Positions 24,754 to 33,578 of a DNA stretch of 51,300 nt are shown in pieces; within the stretch, counting starts at the first letter, position 1; each line of letters opens with the position of its first letter. This DNA comes from Candidatus Zambryskibacteria bacterium RIFCSPHIGHO2_01_FULL_46_25 (GTDB lineage Bacteria; Patescibacteriota; Minisyncoccia; Phycocordibacterales; Zambryskibacteraceae), in the NCBI GenBank assembly GCA_001825155.1, contig MHVH01000006.1, forward strand, positions 68,939-120,238, written 5' to 3'. Both the position numbers and the translations under genes were made by a program. The notes under the pieces were generated by a model that was given only the letters and a program-made list of their open reading frames with translations, ran no database searches and had not been told where the DNA came from.

Positions 24754-25320
24754 ATGGGTAAACTGGAGCAACAAAGCAGAAAAAGAAGCAAGAGGAAACA
24801 TTTGCAGCAAATTATTTTAGCTACGGTAGCCGGTGCCGGTATTTTGGGTATTGGCCTCCTGGCTCCAAACGTGTTAGGGGCTATGGCGAAACTCGGTATT
24901 ATTCCAAATAGGAGGCAAAAAGAATATGTTAGTTCTTCCGCGAGCAAGATGGTTAAGAAGGGTCTTATGAGATTTAATGGAAAATTTTATGAACTTACCA
25001 TGGCCGGCCAAGAAAGGCTTCGCAGATGGGAATTTAATCAATTCAAATTCGAAAGACCGAAAAAATGGGATAAAAAATGGCGAGTGATTATTTTCGACAT
25101 ACCAGATAAAAAGAGAAAGGAGCGCGATCAGATAAGAACCCTTTTTAAGTCCGCCGGGTTTTATCTGTTACAAGAAAGTGTTTGGGTCTATCCTTATGAC
25201 TGCGAAGATATCATTGCACTATTGAAAACTGATTTCGGGGTCGGGAAAAATCTTCTCTATTTAATTGTTGAAGAGTTGGAAAACGATCGATATCTTAGAG
25301 ACGAATTCGACCTTGTCTGA
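24754..25320 (+). CDS. wHTH plus Cas2/PaaX-like protein (element A)
   Basis: A 188-residue protein. Residues ~1-90: basic tail, a hydrophobic stretch, and a winged-helix region (KMVKKGLMRFNGKFYELTMA, then GQERL). Residues ~100-188: Cas2-like ferredoxin fold with KKWDKKWRVIIFDIPDKKRK (strand 1 with its Asp), SVWVYPYDCEDIIAL, and LLYLIVEELENDRYLR. This architecture matches PaaX-type regulators, whose C-terminal domain is Cas2-like; in CPR genomes such proteins are often labelled Cas2. No CRISPR array or cas1 is in the window. It is a paralog of the 45058 gene. Role: self-regulating DNA-binding protein or element-encoded nuclease; unresolved. Confidence 0.8.
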   Translation: MGKLEQQSRKRSKRKHLQQIILATVAGAGILGIGLLAPNVLGAMAKLGIIPNRRQKEYVSSSASKMVKKGLMRFNGKFYELTMAGQERLRRWEFNQFKFERPKKWDKKWRVIIFDIPDKKRKERDQIRTLFKSAGFYLLQESVWVYPYDCEDIIALLKTDFGVGKNLLYLIVEELENDRYLRDEFDLV

Positions 25321-25349
25321 AATTTCTTCTACTATATAAATTATTGTGT

Positions 25350-25383
25350 ACGTTATTATCTCACTGTGGTGAGTTTATAACGT
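25350..25383. repeat. Right palindrome of element A
   Basis: ACGTTATTATCTCAC, same CACTGTGGTG centre, ending TATAACGT, 30 bases after the stop codon. Confidence 0.9.
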
Positions 25384-25403
25384 ATTAGAAATATATGGTC
25401 GCG

Positions 25404-25433
25404 GAGCCGGAACGTTCCGGCTCTTCTTTTTAT
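25404..25433 (+). terminator. Terminator after element A
   Basis: GAGCCGGAA and TTCCGGCTC arms followed by TTCTTTTTATT, oriented rightward. Confidence 0.8.
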
Positions 25434-25675
25434 TAAATAACCCCTGTTTTCTTTAAGACAGAATGCGCGCCGCGCTTGGCGATAGTCTTCCAGCCCTTGG
25501 TTGAGAGGGTGAGGACGAGAGTTTTCTTGAGTTCCGGTACGTAAAGGCGCTTCTTCTGGAGGTTGGGGTACTTGCGTACCATGCCGGTGGGGTTGAATTG
25601 GGTAGCACGAGTCCTGTTGGAGTAGCCGCCTCCAATTCTTGAGCCCTTCTTGGTTACCGCGCAAATTCTTGCCAT
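25433..25675 (-). CDS. rpmB: Ribosomal protein L28 (bL28)
   Basis: An 80-residue large-subunit protein. MARICAVTKKGSRIGGGYSNR contains the usual CxxxxKG and GN(x)xSH-like start, then KYPNLQKKRLYVPE and a C-terminal KGWKTIAKRGAHSVLKKTG helix. Length is normal. It stands alone on the minus strand, divergent from the M50 protease gene. Confidence 0.93.
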   Translation of the reverse strand: MARICAVTKKGSRIGGGYSNRTRATQFNPTGMVRKYPNLQKKRLYVPELKKTLVLTLSTKGWKTIAKRGAHSVLKKTGVI

Positions 25676-25700
25676 TAGGGCATTAGACTAACATACTTGC

Positions 25701-25706
25701 TATAAT
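25701..25706 (+). promoter_or_regulatory. -10 box of the M50 protease gene
   Basis: TTGCTATAAT, with the ATG 14 bases downstream and no SD. Confidence 0.6.
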
Positions 25707-25720
25707 TCGTCTAATTGAAC

Positions 25721-26338
25721 ATGGACCTTCCTTTCCAAATCGCCATTCTCATCATGTCGGTCGTCATTCACGAGGTCTCGCATGGCTATGCCGCAAGCTA
25801 CCTGGGCGACGATACCGCCCGTTGGCAGGGAAGGCTGACCCTAAACCCCTTTAAGCATCTCGACCTTGTGGGTTCTTTCCTCGTGCCGGTTGTGGCCTAC
25901 ATGACGGCCGGATTCATCTTCGGCTGGGCGAAGCCTGTGCCGTATAACCCTTACAACTTGCGCCCTGGTCGGTGGTCCGAGGCCATAGTCGCCGGAGCCG
26001 GGCCTGTATCCAACATATTCCTCGCTATCGTCTTCGGACTCATACTGCGTGCGGCTACCGCCAGCGGGGCAAGCTGGGCGAACGAATCCTTCGTATCCAT
26101 TACGGCCATAATCGTCTTCATCAACATTGTTTTGGCAATCTTCAACCTCGTACCCATACCGCCGCTTGATGGGTCGAAGCTCCTTTTCGCCATCTTTCCC
26201 GAGAATTCGCTCCGGCTCAGACAGTTTTTTGAAAAGTATGGGCTTATACTGGTGCTCTTCTTCATCTTCTTCCTGTGGCAGTACCTCTTCCCTTTAATTG
26301 TCCTTATTTTCAAGCTTATTACGGGAATCTCGTTTTAA
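25721..26338 (+). CDS. Site-2-protease-like membrane metalloprotease (M50)
   Basis: A 205-residue, roughly five-helix membrane protein. The zinc motif HEVSHG lies in the first helix and the second ligand region FNLVPIPPLDG near residue 145. Both match small rhomboid-like M50B proteases of the SpoIVFB type, which cut membrane-bound substrates. The ATG at 25721 is preferred over TTG at 25715 because of its position relative to the TATAAT at 25701. Confidence 0.9.
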   Translation: MDLPFQIAILIMSVVIHEVSHGYAASYLGDDTARWQGRLTLNPFKHLDLVGSFLVPVVAYMTAGFIFGWAKPVPYNPYNLRPGRWSEAIVAGAGPVSNIFLAIVFGLILRAATASGASWANESFVSITAIIVFINIVLAIFNLVPIPPLDGSKLLFAIFPENSLRLRQFFEKYGLILVLFFIFFLWQYLFPLIVLIFKLITGISF

Positions 26339-26342
26339 AGTA

Positions 26343-26371
26343 TTGACAAACTCGACCATTGGGTGTATGAT
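26343..26371 (+). promoter_or_regulatory. Sigma70 promoter with TGTATGAT -10
   Basis: TTGACA (26343-26348), 17 bp, TATGAT (26366-26371) preceded by GGGTG. Confidence 0.85.
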
Positions 26372-26388
26372 ATAAAAAGAGGTATCCC

Positions 26389-26496
26389 ATGATACACTGG
26401 ACAGAGGGCTGGGATGAGTCTTTCTGGTACTGGGTTGCCGGCACGGTCGCGGTTCTCATTGTTTTCATACTCGTGTGCCGGCATTTCGTACCGTAA
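26389..26496 (+). CDS. 35-residue single-pass membrane peptide
   Basis: ATG 26389 to TAA 26494-26496, with AGAGG about 7 bases upstream. An acidic and Trp-rich N-terminus ([15 protein letters not shown]) leads into one hydrophobic helix ([14 protein letters not shown]) and a short CRHFVP tail. It has its own consensus promoter and terminator, so it is probably a real small protein despite its size. Function unknown. Confidence 0.65.
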   Translation: MIHWTEGWDESFWYWVAGTVAVLIVFILVCRHFVP

Positions 26497-26498
26497 TA

Positions 26499-26541
26499 CC
26501 CTGGGCCCCTCGCAACGCGCGGTGGGTCCAGTTTGCTTTTT
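26499..26541 (+). terminator. Terminator of the 35-residue peptide gene
   Basis: TGGGCCCCTCGC pairs imperfectly (G-U pairs) with GCGGTGGGTCCA, followed by GTTTGCTTTTT. Confidence 0.7.
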
Positions 26542-26587
26542 ATGGCTTCATTTAGTACAGTATTTGTCTCCAAAGGGAGAGTTTTTA

Positions 26588-27004
26588 ATGTCTACAATCA
26601 ACCAGCTGGTCAAGAGAAAAAGGAAGAAGCTCCGCCGCAAGTCGAAGTCGGTTGCTTTGACGCGCGCTTTCAATACCCTTAAAAACAGGCCGGTCTACTT
26701 CAACTCCCCGTTCAAGCGAGGCGTGGCTACCAAGGTTACAACCAAGACTCCTAGGAAGCCGAACTCCGCCGTTCGCAAGATTGCTCGTGTTCGTCTGACC
26801 AATGGCATGGAGGTGACTGCATATATCCCGGGTATTGGCCACAACCTGCAAGAGCACTCGGTGGTACTTATCCGCGGAGGACTGGTGAGAGATGTTGGTC
26901 TCCGCTACTCTGTCGTACGAGGCGTTCTTGACGCAACCGGCGTAGAAAGCCGAAGACAAGCCAGAAGCCAGTATGGAGCGAAGAAGCCAAAAAAAGTTAA
27001 ATAA
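26588..27004 (+). CDS. rpsL: Ribosomal protein S12 (uS12)
   Basis: A 138-residue decoding-centre protein. The ATG at 26588 gives [14 protein letters not shown]. Two conserved loops are altered: TPRKPNS carries Arg at the position of E. coli Lys43, and [11 protein letters not shown] replaces GGRVKDLPGVRY, with Arg at Lys88 and loss of one residue around the Leu-Pro. Both Lys-to-Arg changes are known streptomycin-resistance types in E. coli. The methylthiolated Asp position is kept. First gene of the rpsL-rpsG-fusA operon. Confidence 0.97.
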   Translation: MSTINQLVKRKRKKLRRKSKSVALTRAFNTLKNRPVYFNSPFKRGVATKVTTKTPRKPNSAVRKIARVRLTNGMEVTAYIPGIGHNLQEHSVVLIRGGLVRDVGLRYSVVRGVLDATGVESRRQARSQYGAKKPKKVK

Positions 27005-27030
27005 GTTGTATAAGTTGAATAAGCAAGAAA

Positions 27031-27501
27031 ATGCGACGCAAACTCAAGACTAAGCCGAAAATAGAACCCGATTACCTCTACGAATCCGAGAGGGTGACTA
27101 AATTTGTAAATTACGTCATGGAAGAGGGGAAGAAGAATACCGCGCGCAAAGTCGTGTACCAGGCACTCGATTTGATAAAAGAAAAGACGAAGAATGCCAA
27201 CCCGCTTGAAGTGTTCGAAACTGCTTTGAAGAACACCGGCCCCTTGATGGAAGTGCGCAGCCGCCGAGTCGGAGGCGCGAACTACCAGGTGCCGAGAGAG
27301 GTGCGTCCCGAACGTCGCCAGTTTCTCTCCATGAAGTGGATTATAAATGCCGCCCGCAATAAAAAAGGCAAAGCTATGCACGAAAAATTGGCGGAAGAGA
27401 TTATCGCCGCGTCAAACAACGAAGGAGAGGCCATAAAGAAGAGAGAAACCATGCATAAGATGGCTGAAGCCAACAAGGCCTTCGCGCATTTTGCCTGGTA
27501 G
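27031..27501 (+). CDS. rpsG: Ribosomal protein S7 (uS7)
   Basis: A 156-residue small-subunit head protein of normal length, with NPLEVFETALKNTGPLMEVRSRRVGGANYQVP followed by RPERR, near-universal in S7. The 26-nt spacer upstream is a tandem-like AAGTTGTATAAGTTGAATAAG with no SD. Confidence 0.97.
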   Translation: MRRKLKTKPKIEPDYLYESERVTKFVNYVMEEGKKNTARKVVYQALDLIKEKTKNANPLEVFETALKNTGPLMEVRSRRVGGANYQVPREVRPERRQFLSMKWIINAARNKKGKAMHEKLAEEIIAASNNEGEAIKKRETMHKMAEANKAFAHFAW

Positions 27502-27593
27502 ATACCAATTTACAAATGATCCAAATTATACAAATGGCAACGAATTATTCGCAGGCATTAGCAGATTGGTGTAATTCGTAGATTAGTACTTAT

Positions 27594-29783
27594 ATGCAAA
27601 GAGACTATCCATTGGAGAAGGTGCGCAACTTTGGAATCATAGCGCACATTGACGCGGGGAAGACCACCACTTCCGAACGCGTGCTTTTCTATACCGGTTC
27701 GCAACATAAAATCGGCGAAGTGCACGAGGGAGACACTACCACCGACTGGATGGAGCAGGAGCGCGAGCGCGGCATCACCATTACCGCGGCGGCTATCACT
27801 TGCTTCTGGCAACCGACATATAAAGGCCCGGCCTTAAGTACTGATTCCCAAGGCCGGGCCTTGGATGCGGACAAATACCGCTTCAATATTATCGACACGC
27901 CGGGACACATCGACTTCACCGTGGAGGTGAAGAGGTCACTCCGAGTGCTCGACGGCGCGGTAGTTGTCTTCGACGGTGTGGCGGGAGTAGAGCCACAAAG
28001 CGAGACTAATTGGCGTTACGCGGAAGAAGCACTTGTGCCGAGAATCTGTTTCGTGAACAAGCTCGACCGCACGGGGGCATCTTTCGAGCGCTCGTACCAA
28101 TCTATTTTGAGTCGGCTTTCGAAGAAGGCGGTGCGCATGCAAATTCCCATCGGCGAAGAAGAGAAACACGAAGGGGTCGTCGACCTTTTGAAGATGAAGG
28201 CCTTCTACTTCGAAGGCGAGATGGGCAACAAGGTTATCGAGAAAGAAATTCCCGAGAATCTCAAAGCCGATGCCACGAAGTATCGCGCCGAACTTGTCGA
28301 GCGCATTGTTGAGAATGATGAAACTTTGATGAACGATTATCTCGAGGGTAAGCAGGCATCGCTTACAGATTTGAAGCGTGTCATGAGGAAGGCGGTGATA
28401 GAGAACAAAATTTTCCCGGTTCTCGCTGGTTCCGCGCTTAAGAACAAGGGCGTCCAGCTTGTGCTCGACGCGGTGGTTGATTACTTGCCTTCACCTCTCG
28501 ACATCCCACCGATTAAAGGTACTCACCCTGTAACGGGCGAAGAAGTGGTGCGTCATGCTTCAGACGAAGAGCCCTTCGCGGCACTCGCCTTCAAACTCCA
28601 GGCGGACCCATTCGTGGGCCAGCTGACATTCTTCCGCGTATACTCCGGCACTATCGAGAGCGGCACTTATATTTATAATTCCACTACCGGCACCAAGGAA
28701 CGCCTCGGCCGTATCGTGCGCCTGCAGGCGGACAAGAGAGAAGAGGTGAAAAAAGTTTTTGCCGGAGAAATTGCCGCCGCCGTGGGTCTCAGGGACGCGA
28801 AAACTTCACACACTTTCTGCGATGAAGAGAACCCCATTGCTCTCGACCAGATTAAATTCCCCGAACCGGTCATATCTCTGCGTATCGAACCTAAGACCAA
28901 GGCAGACCAAGAGAAGATGGGCATGGCTCTTAAGCGCCTCTCGGATGAGGACCCGACATTCAAAATTAAATCCGACCAGGAAACTGGCGAGACCGTTATC
29001 ATGGGCATGGGTGAACTTCACCTGGAAATTATCGTGGACAGAATGAAGAGAGAATTCGGTGTCGAAGCAAATGTCGGCAAGCCGCAAGTTTCTTACAAAG
29101 AGACTATTCAGGGCGAAGCGGAAGTGGAGAACAAATATATCAAGCAGACCGGAGGCAAGGGACAATATGGGCACGTGAAGATTAAGATTAAGCCTCTGCC
29201 GGCTTATGACCCGGAGGAGAAGGTGCCGAAGAACGCGCATAGGGAACCCGGATTCGAATTCGTCGACGCCATCAAGGGAGGCGTTATCCCGCAGGAATTT
29301 ATCCCCGCCGTGGAGAAGGGCGTGCGCGAGGCTATGGACCGTGGCATTCTCGCCGGCTACAAGATGACAGACATTTCCTGCGAGCTCAACTACGGCTCCT
29401 ACCACGACGTTGACTCATCGGAAATTGCCTACAAGATTGCCGCTTCGCAAGCTTTCCAGGAAGCGGCAAAGAAGGCGAAGCCTGTGCTCCTCGAGCCTAT
29501 TATGAAAGTGGAAGTAGTGGTACCGGAGAAATTCATGGGCGACATTACCGGCAATTTGAGTGGCAAGCGCGGCCAGATAGAAGCAATGGAAGACCGCGGT
29601 GATCTCAAGGTAGTGAAGGCGAAAGTGCCTCTCTCCGAGATGTTCGGCTATGTGACCAATCTTCGCTCAATGACCGAGGGCCGAGGTTCCTCGACCATGG
29701 AGTTCGACCACTACGCTGTGGTGCCGCAGAATGTGGCGGCTACCATCATCGAAGCGAGAACCGGCTCGATGGCGAGGGTTTAG
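27594..29783 (+). CDS. fusA: Elongation factor G
   Basis: A 729-residue translocase GTPase. G1 AHIDAGKTTTSER, switch GDTTTDWMEQERERGITI, G3 DTPGHIDFT, G4 NKLDRTGA, then domains II-V to the end. Between switch I and G3 it carries an extra stretch (KGPALSTDSQGRALDADK) encoded by a perfect 13-bp inverted repeat (27823-27862). A 92-nt AT-rich spacer with no SD separates it from rpsG. Confidence 0.98.
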   Translation: MQRDYPLEKVRNFGIIAHIDAGKTTTSERVLFYTGSQHKIGEVHEGDTTTDWMEQERERGITITAAAITCFWQPTYKGPALSTDSQGRALDADKYRFNIIDTPGHIDFTVEVKRSLRVLDGAVVVFDGVAGVEPQSETNWRYAEEALVPRICFVNKLDRTGASFERSYQSILSRLSKKAVRMQIPIGEEEKHEGVVDLLKMKAFYFEGEMGNKVIEKEIPENLKADATKYRAELVERIVENDETLMNDYLEGKQASLTDLKRVMRKAVIENKIFPVLAGSALKNKGVQLVLDAVVDYLPSPLDIPPIKGTHPVTGEEVVRHASDEEPFAALAFKLQADPFVGQLTFFRVYSGTIESGTYIYNSTTGTKERLGRIVRLQADKREEVKKVFAGEIAAAVGLRDAKTSHTFCDEENPIALDQIKFPEPVISLRIEPKTKADQEKMGMALKRLSDEDPTFKIKSDQETGETVIMGMGELHLEIIVDRMKREFGVEANVGKPQVSYKETIQGEAEVENKYIKQTGGKGQYGHVKIKIKPLPAYDPEEKVPKNAHREPGFEFVDAIKGGVIPQEFIPAVEKGVREAMDRGILAGYKMTDISCELNYGSYHDVDSSEIAYKIAASQAFQEAAKKAKPVLLEPIMKVEVVVPEKFMGDITGNLSGKRGQIEAMEDRGDLKVVKAKVPLSEMFGYVTNLRSMTEGRGSSTMEFDHYAVVPQNVAATIIEARTGSMARV
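27823..27862. repeat. In-frame palindromic element in fusA
   Basis: Arms AAGGCCCGGCCTT and AAGGCCGGGCCTT pair perfectly (13 bp) around a 14-nt loop, AAGTACTGATTCCC. Loop length and the loop 3' half (GATTCCC) match the rplC element at 32523-32566. Confidence 0.9.
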
Positions 29784-29785
29784 TA

Positions 29786-29814
29786 TTGCCTTTTTATAAA
29801 AATTGGTTCATAGT
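29786..29814 (+). promoter_or_regulatory. Possible promoter of the 29856 gene
   Basis: TTGCCT (29786-29791), 17 bp, CATAGT (29809-29814); weaker than the other cassette promoters. Confidence 0.4.
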
Positions 29815-29855
29815 GCGGCAGGACACGGGCGAGAGCCCTTACAAGGAGCAGTTCA

Positions 29856-30257
29856 GTGAAAAGACTTCTCATGTTTTTCGTCGTCTACTCTATAACAGCG
29901 ACCGTCATCGGCGTGCATTTCGTCCGTAAGAACCATGCATGGCAACAGTCAGCAGAGGTCACGGTGGACCTCTTCCAGAACGCGAGGCTGGGGCGCATCG
30001 AGAAGATGGAGGTTACGCCGGAAGTTTTCCGGTCCGAACTGATTACCGCTCGGATCTGGTCGCGCAGACTCCAAAACGAGCTCGAGATGGCCAAGAAGGA
30101 GAACGAGGCGTATCGGCTTCTGGCGAAGCAGTTCGCCACGACCGTAATGCCACCGCCATCACGAGGGCTCCTCGTGATGGAACCGATTTCGGACGCCGAG
30201 TATGAGCCCAGCGGGCTCAAGTTCTACATGGAGGAATGTCTGGGACGCAAGTTCTAG
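29856..30257 (+). CDS. Membrane-anchored coiled-coil protein, unknown
   Basis: A 133-residue protein starting at GTG 29856, set by an AAGGAG SD 8 bases before. One N-terminal helix (LLMFFVVYSITATVIGVHFV) anchors it, followed by a charged, probably coiled-coil region (RRLQNELEMAKKENEAYRLL). The C-terminus has one Cys. GC-rich single-gene unit with terminator, wedged between fusA and tuf. No family recognised. Confidence 0.65.
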   Translation: MKRLLMFFVVYSITATVIGVHFVRKNHAWQQSAEVTVDLFQNARLGRIEKMEVTPEVFRSELITARIWSRRLQNELEMAKKENEAYRLLAKQFATTVMPPPSRGLLVMEPISDAEYEPSGLKFYMEECLGRKF

Positions 30258-30277
30258 GCGCTCCGGCGCTTCACAAA

Positions 30278-30310
30278 GGGCGTCCCACCGCAGGGACGCC
30301 CTTGACTTTT
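30278..30310 (+). terminator. Terminator overlapping the next promoter
   Basis: GGGCGTCCC-ACCGCA-GGGACGCCC followed by TTGACTTTTT. The U-tract contains the -35 box of the next unit. Confidence 0.85.
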
Positions 30311-30330
30311 TAATGGTTTGGGTGTATAGT
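30302..30330 (+). promoter_or_regulatory. Promoter of the 58-residue gene
   Basis: TTGACT (30302-30307), 17 bp, TATAGT (30325-30330), with GGGTG before the -10. Confidence 0.8.
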
Positions 30331-30347
30331 AGAGATTGGAGGGTTCG

Positions 30348-30524
30348 ATGCCACAGTATCAGCTGTTTTTCACCGCCGCGTCGGACTTCGCGGCGCGGCA
30401 GATCGTCGGCGAGGTCGAAGGGATTGGCGGGGTCGTTCACATGGAGAGGGTGGCCGACAGGCCCCTGACTCTCCTGGAGATCGAAGAGATCATCCAGAAG
30501 CAGCGGGAGGAGGTCGCGAAGTAA
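30348..30524 (+). CDS. 58-residue protein, unknown
   Basis: ATG 30348 is chosen because GGAGGG lies 4-5 bases upstream. MPQYQLFFTAASDFAARQI resembles a beta-alpha unit, and the C-terminal half (TLLEIEEIIQKQREEVAK) is helical. GC-rich unit with its own promoter and terminator. No family recognised. Confidence 0.6.
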   Translation: MPQYQLFFTAASDFAARQIVGEVEGIGGVVHMERVADRPLTLLEIEEIIQKQREEVAK

Positions 30525-30546
30525 CCTCGCGGGCGGGAGGAGGAGG

Positions 30547-30570
30547 CGTCCAAGTGACGCCCCTTTACTT
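30547..30570 (+). terminator. Terminator of the 58-residue gene
   Basis: GGCGTC-CAAGT-GACGCC followed by CCTTTACTTTT. Confidence 0.75.
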
Positions 30571-30764
30571 TTATACAGGGGTTGTATAATATGGCGCTTA
30601 CGTCTATAGGTGCCATGCTCTTTGATCCGCCAGCTGGCGGACTCTCAATAAGGTATAGCACTTTTATGACGCGCTTATGAATCAAAGAAGGCAATGGTTC
30701 TCGCGCGCTTTCTTTTTTTCAGAAGAAGTTACTAACTACTATCTACTAATAACTAATTACTAAT
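30571..30764 (+). promoter_or_regulatory. tuf promoter and leader
   Basis: TATAAT at 30585-30590 begins a ~170-nt leader. The leader contains the palindrome TCCGCCAGCTGGCGGA (30626-30641), a possible weak attenuator ending in TTTCTTTTTTT near 30710-30719, and a low-complexity TACTAA-type repeat that runs to the ATG. No gene is seen in it. Confidence 0.55.
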
Positions 30765-31955
<1,191 letters not shown>

Positions 31956-32062
31956 TAATTTTGGAAGCACCAAATCCTAAACCCTAAACTCTAAATAATT
32001 TTCTAAATTTAAAATTTGGAATTTGTTTAGGATTTAGAAATTAGGATTTAGAAATTACTCGA
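31956..32062. repeat. Low-complexity AT-rich spacer before rpsJ
   Basis: Imperfect repeats of TAAACCCTAAACTCTAAA and, further on, AGGATTTAGAAATT (three times), which are partly complementary to each other. No SD is seen before rpsJ. Confidence 0.7.
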
Positions 32063-32431
32063 ATGGCAACAAAAGTACCTAAAAAAACAAAAACGTCATC
32101 GAAAGCCAAGGCGGCTGAAGAAGCGACTGCCAAGTTGCGCATTCGAGTCATGGCGTACGAGTCGAAGATACTCGACCTCTCGGTCAAGCAGATAATCGAC
32201 ACCGCTCTCCGCTATGACGCGAAAATCCAAGGCCCGATTCCTTTGCCGACAGAGATAAAGAAATATACGGTGAACCGCGCGGCGTTCGTATACAAGAATG
32301 CGCGAGAACAGTTCGAGATGCGAATACACAAGCGGCTCATCGATATTCTGAATCCCAGCGCCAAGGTCATAGAAGCTCTGACTAACATGTCGCTTCCTTC
32401 TGGCGTGAACATAGATGTGAAAATGATATAG
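32063..32431 (+). CDS. rpsJ: Ribosomal protein S10 (uS10)
   Basis: A 122-residue protein with a Lys/Ala-rich N-terminal extension (about 20 residues) before the standard fold LRIRVMAYESKILDLS and the loop IPLPTEIKKYTV (equivalent to GPIPLPTxxxxxTV). First gene of the S10 cluster. Confidence 0.96.
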   Translation: MATKVPKKTKTSSKAKAAEEATAKLRIRVMAYESKILDLSVKQIIDTALRYDAKIQGPIPLPTEIKKYTVNRAAFVYKNAREQFEMRIHKRLIDILNPSAKVIEALTNMSLPSGVNIDVKMI

Positions 32432-32439
32432 AAATAGAA

Positions 32440-32889
32440 ATGAAAGCCAAGAAAGTAAACATGACGCAAATATTCGACGAATCAGGGGAAGTTTTCCCCG
32501 TGACTATCGTCGTGTTACAGAACCAAGGGGAGGGCTTAGATGCCGATTCCCAAGCCCTCCCCTTGGCTGTAGGAGACATGATTACTGTTTCCGGCATTTC
32601 TAAAGGCAAGGGTTTCCAGGGGGTGGTCAAACGCCACAAGTTCGAGGGAGGCCGTCGCTCCCACGGCCAAAAGCATTCCGAGCGCGAGGCCGGCTCCATT
32701 GGCGGAGGCGGACGAGCGGGAGGACGCGTAGCCAAAGGTATGCGCATGGCCGGTCGGATGGGCGGAGAAAAAGTTACGATAAAGAACCTAAGAGTAATAA
32801 GAGTCGAGCCGGAAACTAGGGAAATCTTCATCCGGGGAGCTATTCCCGGCAGACGTGGAACGAAAGTAGAAGTAAGAAGTATGAAGTAA
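32440..32889 (+). CDS. rplC: Ribosomal protein L3 (uL3), shortened
   Basis: A 149-residue protein against ~205 usually. It keeps the NMTQIFDESGEVFPVTIV start, the KGKGFQGVVKRHKFEGG loop, RSHGQKH and the C-terminal GAIPGRRGTKVEV. Much of the intervening domain is missing, and in its place sits QGEGLDADSQALPLA, encoded by a 15-bp inverted repeat (32523-32566). Follows rpsJ by 8 nt. Confidence 0.95.
   Translation: MKAKKVNMTQIFDESGEVFPVTIVVLQNQGEGLDADSQALPLAVGDMITVSGISKGKGFQGVVKRHKFEGGRRSHGQKHSEREAGSIGGGGRAGGRVAKGMRMAGRMGGEKVTIKNLRVIRVEPETREIFIRGAIPGRRGTKVEVRSMK
32523..32566. repeat. In-frame palindromic element in rplC
   Basis: Arms CCAAGGGGAGGGCTT and AAGCCCTCCCCTTGG pair perfectly (15 bp) around a 14-nt loop AGATGCCGATTCCC. 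Loop length and GATTCCC end match the fusA element. Confidence 0.9.
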
Positions 32890-32896
32890 GAAGAAT

Positions 32897-33577
32897 ATGG
32901 AAACCCCAGTCTACAACCAAACAGGCAAGGTGATTGGAAGGTTCGCGCTTCCCGAGAGTATTTTTGGTTTGCGCTGGAACGCGGACTTGGTAAAACAAAT
33001 TACCGACTCTATTCTTTCCTCGAGGAGAAAGAACGTTGCCCATACGAAAAATAGAGGCGAAGTAAGAGGAGGAGGCAAGAAACCTTGGCAACAGAAGGGA
33101 ACGGGTAGAGCCCGTCACGGCTCAACACGAAGTCCTATCTGGGTCGGTGGTGGTGTCACTCACGGTCCGAGAAACGAAAAGAATTATGCCCGCACGATTT
33201 CGAAGAGCATGAGAGTAAAAGCTCTTCACACCATCCTCGCCGAGAAATATCGCGATGGGGAGATACTCTTCGTCGATTCTCTCGCGCTCGCTGAGCCGAA
33301 GACGAAGTTTGCGGTGCAAGCTCTTGGCGGACTCTCGGAAGTGAAGGGTTTTGAAAAGATGTATTCCAAGAGGAAGAGCTCAGCGGCCATCGCGCTTGGA
33401 AGCAAGAACAAGGAGACTGAGAGAGCCTTCAAGAATCTCGGCAATGTTGAAGTGCTTGAAGCGAGGAACCTTGACCCCATAACACTTCTTCAGTACAAGT
33501 ATCTGGTTATCGAGAATCCGGAAGTTGCGTTCAAGGCTATTCCCAAAACTAAGAAAGCCAAGAAGCCGACAAACTAG
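32897..33577 (+). CDS. rplD: Ribosomal protein L4 (uL4)
   Basis: A 226-residue protein with the exit-tunnel loop region GEVRGGGKKPWQQKGTGRAR, then GSTRSPIWVGGGVTHGP, diagnostic for L4. The spacer before it is a GAAGTAAGAAGTATGAAGT repeat rather than an SD. Confidence 0.96.
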   Translation: METPVYNQTGKVIGRFALPESIFGLRWNADLVKQITDSILSSRRKNVAHTKNRGEVRGGGKKPWQQKGTGRARHGSTRSPIWVGGGVTHGPRNEKNYARTISKSMRVKALHTILAEKYRDGEILFVDSLALAEPKTKFAVQALGGLSEVKGFEKMYSKRKSSAAIALGSKNKETERAFKNLGNVEVLEARNLDPITLLQYKYLVIENPEVAFKAIPKTKKAKKPTN

Positions 33578-33578
33578 C

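Larger units (their letters stand above)
24718..25385 (+). mobile_element. Element A: Cas2-like gene bounded by matching palindromes
   Basis: A ~0.67-kb unit in which one gene (24754-25320) is flanked by two near-identical 34-bp palindromes as direct copies. Element B (44997-45678) has the same layout with a different palindrome sequence. No target-site duplication is seen. Mobility is inferred; the palindromes might instead be operators of an autoregulator. Confidence 0.5.

Noticed and set aside
24754-25320. A CRISPR-Cas locus based on the Cas2-like protein
   Set aside because: No cas1, effector or repeat-spacer array is present here or at 45058. The N-terminal winged helix points to a PaaX-type architecture instead.
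31972-31992. Telomere-like TAAACCCTAAA repeats
   Set aside because: Only two to three imperfect units, in a spacer between tuf and rpsJ; it belongs to the low-complexity spacer family and is not a chromosome end.
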